From assembly GCA_964408455.1 (NCBI GenBank), contig CAYOZN010000017.1:1-64000 (forward strand): a DNA stretch of 64,000 nucleotides, written 5' to 3'. The translations under genes were made by a program, and so were the position numbers. Source of the DNA: CAYOZN01 sp964408455. Its GTDB lineage: Bacteria; Planctomycetota; Phycisphaerae; UBA1845; UTPLA1. Below the pieces are notes generated by a model. That model searched no databases. It saw only the letters and a list, made by a program, of their open reading frames with translations, and had not been told where the DNA came from. Shown here in pieces: positions 8,617 through 15,907 of this stretch. Position 1 is the stretch's first letter. Every line of letters starts with the position of its first letter.

Positions 8617-8771
8617 AATTTGAAATCTGAAATTTGAGATTTGAAATCTGAATTCTGAAATCTGAAATTTGAGATTTGAAATCTGAATTCTGAAATTTGA
8701 AATTTGAGATTTGAAACCTTAGATTTGAGATTTGAGATTTGAAATCTGAGATTGGAGATTTGAGATCTGTG
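8611..8771. repeat. Heptamer tandem array, 23 units
   Basis: Twenty-three consecutive 7-bp units (consensus atttgaa, with atctgaa, atttgag and ttctgaa as variants) keep a strict 7-bp phase from 8611 to 8771; one unit (accttag) is degenerate. The array is AT-rich in a GC-rich genome. Read on the minus strand it encodes a heptad like FQISNLK, but that open frame has no start or family support. The gatA stop codon is part of the first unit, and a four-helix-bundle gene follows 150 bp on. Resembles short tandemly repeated heptamers known from cyanobacteria. Confidence 0.95.
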
Positions 8772-8922
8772 AGGTGCTCTGGTGATATGGGGTTGAGGCT
8801 TGCATTTGAGAGATCTGCGATTCGCGGGTTTCAGGTCCGTGCACTCCGGTGGCAGTGAACCGGCGTTCTTAAATGTCCTTGAAAGCCGGAGACTTCCTAT
8901 TGCGAACGAAGGGAGGCGGCTC

Positions 8923-9414
8923 ATGAAGTACGAACGATTTGAGGACCTGCCCGTATGGCGAGCTGCGATGGACCTGGCTGAGCGCGTGTACGGCTTGTCG
9001 CAAGATCGCTCCTTCGCGCAGCCCGGAGATTTATGCAGCCAACTTCGGCGTGCCGCGCTTTCGGTTTCGAATAATATCGCAGAGGGATTCGAGCGAGGGT
9101 CGACCGCGGAGTTGATAAACTACCTTTACATTGCGCGCGGATCGGCCGGTGAGGTGCGGTCGATGCTTCATTTCTGCGAACGTCTTCCGGAAATGGCACA
9201 CCTCGGATCGCAAACGAAGTCTCTTGCGTCCGTCGCAGAGTCCTGCTCACGGCAACTGAGAGGCTGGGCGGACAGTCTCCAGAACAGCGACATAAAGGGA
9301 CAGCGTCATCTGAATGAGCAAACCCGGCAGGCTTACGATCAGGCGCTGCGGGCAGCTGAATTCTGGAAAAGGCTTGAAGGGATGAGCTGGAAACCGCCTG
9401 TGGAAGAGGCGTAG
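8923..9414 (+). CDS. Four-helix-bundle protein (S23/IVS-encoded family)
   Basis: 163 residues from the ATG at 8923, which has a good ribosome site (gggaggcgg); earlier starts have none. The family signature is plain: YERFEDLPVWRAAMDLAERV at the start, LCSQLRRAALSVSNNIAEGF in the middle, and INYLYIARGSAGEVRSML. Members are pentameric four-helix bundles first seen inside 23S rRNA intervening sequences; Avd of diversity-generating retroelements is a relative. Here there is no rRNA and no reverse transcriptase nearby. The molecular role of stand-alone copies is unknown. The C-terminal 50 residues go beyond the usual 115-130 residue core. Confidence 0.88.
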   Translation: MKYERFEDLPVWRAAMDLAERVYGLSQDRSFAQPGDLCSQLRRAALSVSNNIAEGFERGSTAELINYLYIARGSAGEVRSMLHFCERLPEMAHLGSQTKSLASVAESCSRQLRGWADSLQNSDIKGQRHLNEQTRQAYDQALRAAEFWKRLEGMSWKPPVEEA

Positions 9415-9479
9415 TGAAACGAGCAGAGATGCAAAAGAACAGCTGAAGCACACTCCGTTCTGGTGAGGGCCGATTATTG

Positions 9480-10535
9480 ATGCAATTCCTCCTTCGCATG
9501 CTGCCCTTTCTTCTTCTGGGCGCGGGTATCGCCTCGGAGGGACTGGGCATTCCCCCCTGGCTCAAGGTTCCGCTGATCGTGGCGGGGTCTACTCTGTTGC
9601 TTTATTACCTGTGGCGGATGAGGCGCGACCTGGCGGAACATGAGCAGAAGGAGAAAGAGCCGCCGATTCAGGCGATTGTCATGCTGCTGGCGCGGATGCC
9701 GCACATCGGCGATGAACAGATGATTCAGGCCGTGGAAGAGGCGATGGGGTTCAAGGTCAATCGCGACCGCGGGAAGGATGCACGGGGGAATCTGTGCATC
9801 GTCGGCGTGCCGGTCACGATGATCACGGCGCCGCAGGGTTTTTTCCTGGTGCATCGATTCGACCGGCCGTACTTCGACGGCGGATCGGCCGCGGCCATGG
9901 GCATTCAGGAGCGGCGTCAACAGATCGCCATCGACAAGCATCGAGCATGGATGAGCGTGGATTGCATCACGGCCGAGCAGGGGCAAACGGAAGAGCAGAT
10001 CATCGCGCTTCTGGCGCGACTGGCCGGGCGACTGGCGCCGGACGATTACCTGGCGATCTATCGGCCCGATACGCGGCAGCTCATTCCGTTCGAGGCGGCC
10101 ATGAAGCAGGCGCTACGCGAAGGATCATGGTCGCGTGCCGCCGGCGATGCCCACGTGCCCATCATCAACATTCCCGACGACGATCCGCGAATGCAGGCGG
10201 CCGAAGCGGAGGCGCGGGAGCGATACCCGGAATTCGTGGCCGCCTTTGATAGCCGCCGCAGCGACCAGATGTTCAGCGTCAAGGCTCGCTTCGAGGAGGG
10301 CGAGGCGGTCGAGTACATGTGGATCAACGTGGAGGCCATCGAGAACGACGTGCTGTACGGCCGGCTGGACAATGCGCCGGCGGACCTGAAGAAGCTGAAG
10401 GAGAATGACCGCGTGCGCGTGGAGGCGGGGCAGGTCAACGACTGGCTGTATACGGACAAGAAGGAACTGAAAGGCGGATTCACCGTGAAGGTCATTCAAG
10501 AGGCCATGAACACTTCCGACGGTGACGCTGGGTAG
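9480..10535 (+). CDS. Membrane-anchored DUF2314 protein
   Basis: 351 residues from the ATG at 9480; a TTG one codon earlier is possible. Two N-terminal hydrophobic segments (MLPFLLLGAGIASEGLGI and VPLIVAGSTLLLYYLWRM) anchor it, with the rest in the cytosol. Residues 65-215 look like a domain of the DUF4261 type (IQAIVMLLARMPHIGDEQM). The last 90 residues are a DUF2314 domain (FSVKARFEEGEAVEYMWINV, LYGRLDNAPADLKKLK, DWLYTDKKELKGGFT). These domains are uncharacterised and often found near toxin- or immunity-like proteins. No neighbour suggests a partner. Confidence 0.75.
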   Translation: MQFLLRMLPFLLLGAGIASEGLGIPPWLKVPLIVAGSTLLLYYLWRMRRDLAEHEQKEKEPPIQAIVMLLARMPHIGDEQMIQAVEEAMGFKVNRDRGKDARGNLCIVGVPVTMITAPQGFFLVHRFDRPYFDGGSAAAMGIQERRQQIAIDKHRAWMSVDCITAEQGQTEEQIIALLARLAGRLAPDDYLAIYRPDTRQLIPFEAAMKQALREGSWSRAAGDAHVPIINIPDDDPRMQAAEAEARERYPEFVAAFDSRRSDQMFSVKARFEEGEAVEYMWINVEAIENDVLYGRLDNAPADLKKLKENDRVRVEAGQVNDWLYTDKKELKGGFTVKVIQEAMNTSDGDAG

Positions 10536-10720
10536 GCACTCGTCTGGGTCGTTATTGGCCGGTGCAGCCGGGGTTGCAGGCGGGCATCGGCAGCTTTCTG
10601 GTGGAGCGGGGCGTGACGGTGGCGCGCGCGAGCGAGAACCGAGGCATCGCGGCAGCATTCGGGCGATGAGTCGGCGAGAAACGTTACGCGTCCGTGCGAC
10701 GCACCAGGAGTCAAAACGAT

Positions 10721-11125
10721 ATGAATGCCAGTCTGTTTCGGGTCATCGTGCCGGTCGAAGATATTGAACGGGCTACACGCTTCTATGGCGACGTGCTGGG
10801 CGTGCCGGGTCTTCGAGTGTCCCAGGGAAGGCACTATTTTGACTGCGGCGGCGTCATCCTGGCATGCTTTGATCCGAAGGCCGACGGCGACGGCGGTGTC
10901 GCGACGCCATTGCCGGAGTGGCTGTACTTCGCGGTCGATGACATTGAGGCGGCGTACGAGGCATGCAGGCGGGCCGGGGCGTCGTTTGAGACCGGGGATG
11001 TGCACGGCGATCCGGCGGGGACGATTGCGAGGCGGCCGTGGGGAGAGCGGTCGTTCTACGTGCACGATCCATTCGGCAACAAGCTGTGCTTCGTTGATCG
11101 GGCGACGGCGTTCAGGGGGCCGTGA
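10721..11125 (+). CDS. VOC (glyoxalase/bleomycin-resistance) family protein
   Basis: 134 residues from the ATG at 10721 preceded by caggag. The single-domain vicinal oxygen chelate fold is visible in RVIVPVEDIERATRFYGDVL, WLYFAVDDIEAAYEACRRAG and the C-terminal YVHDPFGNKLCFVD. Family members are metal-dependent lyases, dioxygenases or antibiotic-binding proteins; the substrate cannot be told. It stands alone between the DUF2314 gene and a convergent propeller gene. Confidence 0.85.
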   Translation: MNASLFRVIVPVEDIERATRFYGDVLGVPGLRVSQGRHYFDCGGVILACFDPKADGDGGVATPLPEWLYFAVDDIEAAYEACRRAGASFETGDVHGDPAGTIARRPWGERSFYVHDPFGNKLCFVDRATAFRGP

Positions 11126-11213
11126 TGCGGGCGTTTAAGCGGCGCGGGGCGACGGGCGCCATTGCGTCAGCAGCTTGAAGGCGCTTGCGCCCTGCCGGCT
11201 TGCGGGCGCTGCG

Positions 11214-11240
11214 GCACCGGCTGTTCGCCGGCGCCACACT
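11214..11240 (+). repeat. REP-like inverted repeat, copy 1
   Basis: 27 bp that match 45305-45331 at 24 positions. Both form a hairpin with arms gcaccggc and gccggYgc followed by cacact. Both sit in intergenic DNA just past a gene end, typical of REP-type palindromes. Confidence 0.55.
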
Positions 11241-11265
11241 TTAACGGGCACGGCGGCGGCGAAGT

Positions 11266-12444
11266 TCACGACAGCGCGGTAATGCGGTCGATGAAGCGGG
11301 CGATGCGGCGCGGCGGCTGAGCGTCGGTCAGCGTATAGATAGCGCTGCCGTTGGTATAGATCACGTCGCCCGAGGGGGAAAGGTCGAAGGCAATTACGCT
11401 GCCGGCCAGCGTTGTCTCTGCGCCATCCGGCGCGCGGCGCACCAGATGCCAGTCTGACGGCACCATGGGAGGATCGGCATCCGGCCGGGCGTAGCGCAGC
11501 TTTCTGTCGACCTCGACGTAGCGACCCCACAGCATCATGGCCCGCCGATTCGGGCCCTCGCGCTTCGGACCGCCGGCGGTGAGCAAGGGCCTGCGCGAGA
11601 ACATCATTGAAAAGGCGTTGCAGAAGTGCACGACGGCCCGCGCCAGGCGGAACGGGAACAGCACCGCATCCAGACCGAACTTCAGCGGCGACGTTCGCGG
11701 GCGCAGTTGATAGGGCCGGCGTATGGCGTACAGCGAGCCATCGGGCCCGATGCGAGGGGCGAGGCAGTCGAACGACGCGTCATCCAGCAGCGTCGTGAGT
11801 GCGCCGCTCTCGAGATCGAGCTGGCATACGGCATATGGGCCGAGGCCGAAGATGGCTCCGTTCTCCTCGCGGCCGATGCCGGCGCTTTGATAGACCAGGG
11901 TTCGTTTGCGATTCGGCAGCCAGGCCGGGCACTCGTCCACCGAGTCGCCGCCGGTGATTTCGCGCAAACCGCTGCCGTCGGATTTCATCAGGCCCAGATG
12001 GGATGAGCCGTCCGGGGCGGGCAGGCTGCACGCCAACTCGCCGGTATCGCCATTTCGCGCCAGTTCGCGCAGGAACAGCCCCTGGCGGTGAATCAGGCGG
12101 CGCTCGTCGTTCTGCGTTACATCCAGCAGGAACAGGCCGCCGACTGGTCCGGTCACCAGGGCGTAGTAAAGTTCATTCGGGCCGGGGCCGGGAGCGACGG
12201 CTGTGAATTGAACCGGCCGGCCCTCCGCATGGATGCCGGCAATTGCCGCGGGGCCCAGCTCCGGCGACTGGTTGAAGTTCCACATCATGCCTTTGGCGCG
12301 GAAGGCATTTCGCTCGCGCTGCTGGGCGCGACGGTCCTCGATGCCGCGCACAAACGCGCTCTCAACGGCTTCAGGCGGAGCGTCCGGGCGAACGAGGAAG
12401 AGCTTTCCATCCGCCAGGTATGAACATGCCGGTGTCGAAGACAT
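11266..12444 (-). CDS. Beta-propeller-like (TolB/WD40-like) hypothetical protein
   Basis: 392 residues. The sequence alternates short beta-rich blocks with turns such as GLMKSDGSGLREITGGDS, YAVCQLDLESGALTTLL and VIAFDLSPSGDVIYTNGSAI, which fit a six- or seven-bladed propeller of TolB or DPP-IV type. There is no clear signal peptide, so it may be cytosolic. A hydrophobic or basic insertion (LDAVLFPFRLARAVVHFCNA) sits near residue 270. Its function is unknown. It converges on the VOC gene. Confidence 0.6.
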   Translation of the reverse strand: MSSTPACSYLADGKLFLVRPDAPPEAVESAFVRGIEDRRAQQRERNAFRAKGMMWNFNQSPELGPAAIAGIHAEGRPVQFTAVAPGPGPNELYYALVTGPVGGLFLLDVTQNDERRLIHRQGLFLRELARNGDTGELACSLPAPDGSSHLGLMKSDGSGLREITGGDSVDECPAWLPNRKRTLVYQSAGIGREENGAIFGLGPYAVCQLDLESGALTTLLDDASFDCLAPRIGPDGSLYAIRRPYQLRPRTSPLKFGLDAVLFPFRLARAVVHFCNAFSMMFSRRPLLTAGGPKREGPNRRAMMLWGRYVEVDRKLRYARPDADPPMVPSDWHLVRRAPDGAETTLAGSVIAFDLSPSGDVIYTNGSAIYTLTDAQPPRRIARFIDRITALS

Positions 12445-12929
12445 ACGGTTCGCCTGAACTCGGTGGCAAAGCCCCGGCGCTTGAAGCGCGGGGCGGTTTT
12501 TCCAACTGGACTATCGACCATTGACGCAGTCGCCAACTGATCGGCGCGGACCGGCGTCCCGTAACTGCGGCGGACTGGCGGGCGAGCCCACCGCGGATCG
12601 CGCGATGGCGCAGTCAGGTCCCGCGATGGCGGGCTGCGGGGAGCCGAGTTAAACCGTTGAATCACACCGCCGTCCGAAAAGCGGCGGGCCGCCGTGAACG
12701 CCGTCGCTGGGCCATCCAAATCAGCCGATGGGCAAGGCCGCATCGGCATGGCCGTTTGATACGCCCGCGCGGAGGAAATGCCTGAATGTGTGCGTTTCCC
12801 GGCGCCGTCCGTTAACGGCGGACAGGTGCAGCGAAGCAGACTTCCGACCGAAATTCAATCGTAAATTCCCGATAGTGGTTCGGGCCACTGCGGGATTTCG
12901 GGCCAACAAAACTGATCGGGGAGGCTCCC
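12445..12929. other. Intergenic stretch with a terminator-like hairpin
   Basis: No supported gene. A hairpin at 12471-12494 (arms gccccggcgc and gcgcggggc, one bulge) is followed by a plus-strand T-tract at 12497-12501. No plus-strand gene ends there, since the gene to the left is on the minus strand. The rest holds the leader of the HD-domain gene, with a ribosome site (cggggagg) before 12930. Confidence 0.5.
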
Positions 12930-13970
12930 ATGGGTGCCGGAGGAATTGCCGCCAACAAGAAGGTGTTCGGTTCGCCCATAAAAAACGTCTCGGACGGCTG
13001 GTTTGAACTGCTGCTGATTACCGTGGTTTTGGGAGCCACGGTCGCGGCACACCAGCTCCTGAACGCGACGTCCATCACCGTGCACTTTTTCTACCTGCCG
13101 GTGATCATCGCCGCCCACTACTTCGGGCGCAATCTCGCCTGCATGATCGCCCTGCTCAGCACGCTGAGCGTGTCGGGGCTGATGATCATCGCGCCATCGC
13201 ACTACATGACGCACATTGACCGGCCGATCGTGCTGCTGATGAACACGATTGCGTGGGCGGGATTTCTCGGCTTGAACGCGCTATTGATGGGGACCCTTTC
13301 CAACCAGCGTGCGAAGGCCATCCAGGAAGTGAAGGAAGCGCACATCGGGATCATCGAGATCCTGTCGAAGTACCTTAACGCCGCCGATCAGTACACGAAG
13401 TCGCACTCGATGCGCGTGGCGGAGATCGCGGAATCGATCGGAGAAGAGATGGGTCTGCGGCAGGCGGAGATCGAGGACATCCGCGTGGGCGCGCTGCTGC
13501 ACGATATCGGCAAGATCGAGATTTCCACGAAGCTCATTCAGAAGGCGGCGGCGCTTCAGGACGAGGAGCGACAGGAGGTTGACTCGCACACGGTGCGCGG
13601 GGCGGATTTGGTTCGATCGCTCGGCACGATTCTGGACGGGGCCATTCCGATCATTCGTCACCATCACGACCACTGGTCGCCGGACTCGAAAAAGGAAGGG
13701 CTGCACGGCGAGGATATTCCGGTCGGTGCCCGCGTGGTGGCGGTGGCGGATGCCTATGACGCGATCGTCACGGACCGGCCCTATCGGCGTGGCCGCACGC
13801 CCGAAGAGGCGCTTTCGATCATTCGACAGGCGGCCGGGATGCAGTTCGACTCGGCCGTGGTGCGGGCATTTGAGCGCGTGATGTCGCGGCGGAACGACGA
13901 GCCCGAGGCGGTCGTGAAGCTGGACCAGGCGATGTCGCTGTCGCGGGTCAGCGTTCAGGGCGGAGCTTGA
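12930..13970 (+). CDS. Membrane protein with HD (degenerate HD-GYP) domain
   Basis: 346 residues. Residues 20-125 form four membrane segments (for example LLLITVVLGATVAAHQLL and VHFFYLPVIIAAHYFG), like the DUF4118/MASE-type input modules. A cytosolic HD domain follows: HSMRVAEIAESIG, ALLHDIGKIEIS, HTVRGADLVRSLG and IIRHHHDHW. In true HD-GYP c-di-GMP phosphodiesterases, HHExxDGxGYP would appear here. This protein has HHHDHWSPDS and GLHGEDIP, so the GYP is replaced by GLH. It probably is a phosphohydrolase of nucleotides or cyclic dinucleotides, but c-di-GMP activity is uncertain. Its last 16 bases overlap the convergent queG end. Confidence 0.82.
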   Translation: MGAGGIAANKKVFGSPIKNVSDGWFELLLITVVLGATVAAHQLLNATSITVHFFYLPVIIAAHYFGRNLACMIALLSTLSVSGLMIIAPSHYMTHIDRPIVLLMNTIAWAGFLGLNALLMGTLSNQRAKAIQEVKEAHIGIIEILSKYLNAADQYTKSHSMRVAEIAESIGEEMGLRQAEIEDIRVGALLHDIGKIEISTKLIQKAAALQDEERQEVDSHTVRGADLVRSLGTILDGAIPIIRHHHDHWSPDSKKEGLHGEDIPVGARVVAVADAYDAIVTDRPYRRGRTPEEALSIIRQAAGMQFDSAVVRAFERVMSRRNDEPEAVVKLDQAMSLSRVSVQGGA

Positions 13971-14947
13971 GGGCCGGTCGCCGCGGCGCGATTTTTCAGA
14001 TTTTGTTGAGCGATCGCGGCATTGCGGCGCCACATTTCCGGCTTTGCGCGGCTTGTGGCGCGCCCGCGGTTCATCTCGCGAATCTCGTCGTCGGTCAATT
14101 GTGAAAACTTCTCAAGCGACGGAAACGCAGCGTCCGGTCGGGCAGGCGCGAGCAAAGGGTCAGGCGGTCCGGGCGGATTGCGGTTGTAGGGACAGACGTC
14201 CTGACAGATGTCGCAGCCGAAGACCCAGTCTGCCATGCGCGGCGCAAGTGCCGGATCGATGTCGCCGCGATGTTCGATCGTAAGATAGGAAATGCACCGG
14301 CTGGCATCCATGGTGTACGGCTGAGGAAATGCCGCGGTCGGGCACGCATCGAGGCATCGGGTGCACGAGCCGCAATGATCGGGCTCGGGCCGGTCGGCAG
14401 GCAGGTCGAGATCGGTGATGAGCTCGCCCAGGAAGAATGTGGACCCGATGGCCGGGTGAATCATCATCGTGTTCTTGCCGATCCAGCCAATCCCGGCGGC
14501 GGCGGCGAGCTCCCGCTCGACGATGGCCGAGGTATCCACGCAGATTCGAGTCTGCACGGGCGCGGCAGCAAGCCGCTGTACGCGCTCGTCCAACTGGACG
14601 AGTCGGTGGCGGATGATTTCGTGATAGTCCCTTCCCCAGGCGTACATGGCGACGCGGCCGTGGGGCGCGCCCGGGGGTTCGGCGGGCGCCTCTTGGGCAT
14701 ACGGACATGCGCACACGATGACGCTCCTGGCCCAGGGCAGCCAGCTGCGCATGTCTTCGCGGGAATTGACGTGTCGATGCAGGTAGGCCATGGACCCCGC
14801 CCGGCCGAGCGCGAGCCAATTGTGCAGATATGCGACACGGGGAATCGGGCCGGCATTGGCCACGCCGCAGAGCACGAAGCCGAGCTCGCGGGCGGCCGTC
14901 TTGATATCTGAGGCAAGCTGGTTTCGATCTGGCACCATCATCAACAT
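13955..14947 (-). CDS. queG: Epoxyqueuosine reductase
   Basis: 330 residues from the ATG at 14947; in-frame ATGs follow two and three codons on. It makes queuosine from epoxyqueuosine in tRNA, using cobalamin and two 4Fe-4S clusters. The N-terminal reductive-dehalogenase-like domain has GFVLCGVANAG and TSAIVERELAAAAGIGWIGK, and the ferredoxin motifs are CGSCTRCLDACPT and FGCDICQDVCPYN. The C-terminus ends without the HEAT repeats some homologues carry. It is convergent with the HD-domain gene and overlaps its end by 16 bp. Confidence 0.93.
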   Translation of the reverse strand: MLMMVPDRNQLASDIKTAARELGFVLCGVANAGPIPRVAYLHNWLALGRAGSMAYLHRHVNSREDMRSWLPWARSVIVCACPYAQEAPAEPPGAPHGRVAMYAWGRDYHEIIRHRLVQLDERVQRLAAAPVQTRICVDTSAIVERELAAAAGIGWIGKNTMMIHPAIGSTFFLGELITDLDLPADRPEPDHCGSCTRCLDACPTAAFPQPYTMDASRCISYLTIEHRGDIDPALAPRMADWVFGCDICQDVCPYNRNPPGPPDPLLAPARPDAAFPSLEKFSQLTDDEIREMNRGRATSRAKPEMWRRNAAIAQQNLKNRAAATGPQAPP

Positions 14948-15160
14948 CTTTATCTGCGGGCCGCGGGGATGCGAGCTTTCGAAAACGGCCGATGCATCGA
15001 ATCTGCGTACTCTCGCGAATGCCGAGTATGAATCGGACGACTGGAACACCCGCAGTGATCAGTACTTAAGAGCATATTCGCCGGTTTGACACGCTGCCGG
15101 ACCGGTCATAGAGTGCGGCGCGGCATTGCCGGGAAGCGCACCGTGAGCGAAGGACGAGAC

Positions 15161-15601
15161 ATGTTCAATTACGACTGGTGGTTCGCAGGCAACTTCAACG
15201 AGCGCCTCACGATGGCGAAGCGCCGCTGCGCACTTTCGCGCTTTCCCGACCTGGACGCTGCGAAGGCCTCGGATAACAAGAAGTTCAAGCGATTTCTGGA
15301 GGAACTAGAGGCCAGGACCATCATCTATCTTCGCGACGGATTCTCCTATGAGATCAAGGAGATTCTGCCGGCATCCAACACCTCGATACTGACTTTTGAG
15401 TGCGTGGCGGCGGACGACGCGTACAAGGTGGGTTGTTTCGTCGTCAGCCTGCCCTACGACGACGTCGTGCGGGTGGAGGTCTTTGCCGTTCATCCCAACG
15501 AGAAACCGGAGGACATGCCGGCGATCAAGGGGTTCGGGGGGGGACAGGCGATTGCGAAGCGGGGTGAACCCCCTATGGCGAGGGGTGAAGCCGCTGACTG
15601 A
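15161..15601 (+). CDS. Conserved hypothetical protein
   Basis: 146 residues from the ATG at 15161; a GTG at 15143 is an alternative. It starts with an aromatic segment (MFNYDWWFAGNFNERLTMAK), then a helical stretch and a beta-rich core (ILTFECVAADDAYKVGCFVV and DDVVRVEVFAVHP). No family is recognised and there is no signal peptide or membrane span. The 3' end (about 15550-15600) is made of a near-palindromic sequence with repeated aggggtgaa, so the last 15 residues look recently added. Confidence 0.6.
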   Translation: MFNYDWWFAGNFNERLTMAKRRCALSRFPDLDAAKASDNKKFKRFLEELEARTIIYLRDGFSYEIKEILPASNTSILTFECVAADDAYKVGCFVVSLPYDDVVRVEVFAVHPNEKPEDMPAIKGFGGGQAIAKRGEPPMARGEAAD

Positions 15602-15907
15602 GCCTGCACGGCCGGGGCGGGCCGGGCTTCCACTCTCCACATCTCGGATACCGGAATTCAGGGGGCGCCAATCGCGTGAGCCCCTGTGGGCAGCCTCGTT
15701 TTGCTTACCTAGGATTTGCCCGGCGGTGATTCGCCCGTTGGGGGATTTGCCCCGCTGCTTTCGCAAAATGGCGGATCGCGTTCAAATATCTGATGGCCCG
15801 AAGACAAGACCAACGCGGTGAGGGCCGTCTCCGATCCCGTTCCGACTGGCGACGGCAGCGCCCGCATGTCCGGTCGCGATCAACACTTTGGAAGGAGTGA
15901 ACAGCCC
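15602..15907. other. Intergenic stretch before sppA
   Basis: About 300 bp without a supported gene. Open frames across it are extensions of neighbours. It carries the sppA ribosome site (ggaaggag, 15890-15897). No promoter boxes or terminator stand out. Confidence 0.5.

Noticed and set aside
8611..8771. CRISPR array
   Set aside because: Units are 7 bp without spacers, and no cas gene is near.
8571..8924. 117-residue minus-strand frame with FQISNLK-type heptads
   Set aside because: It is produced by the 7-bp DNA array and overlaps the gatA end. No ribosome site or fold support, so treated as repeat DNA.
8923..9414. Avd accessory gene of a diversity-generating retroelement
   Set aside because: The family is related, but no reverse transcriptase, template or variable repeat is present around it.
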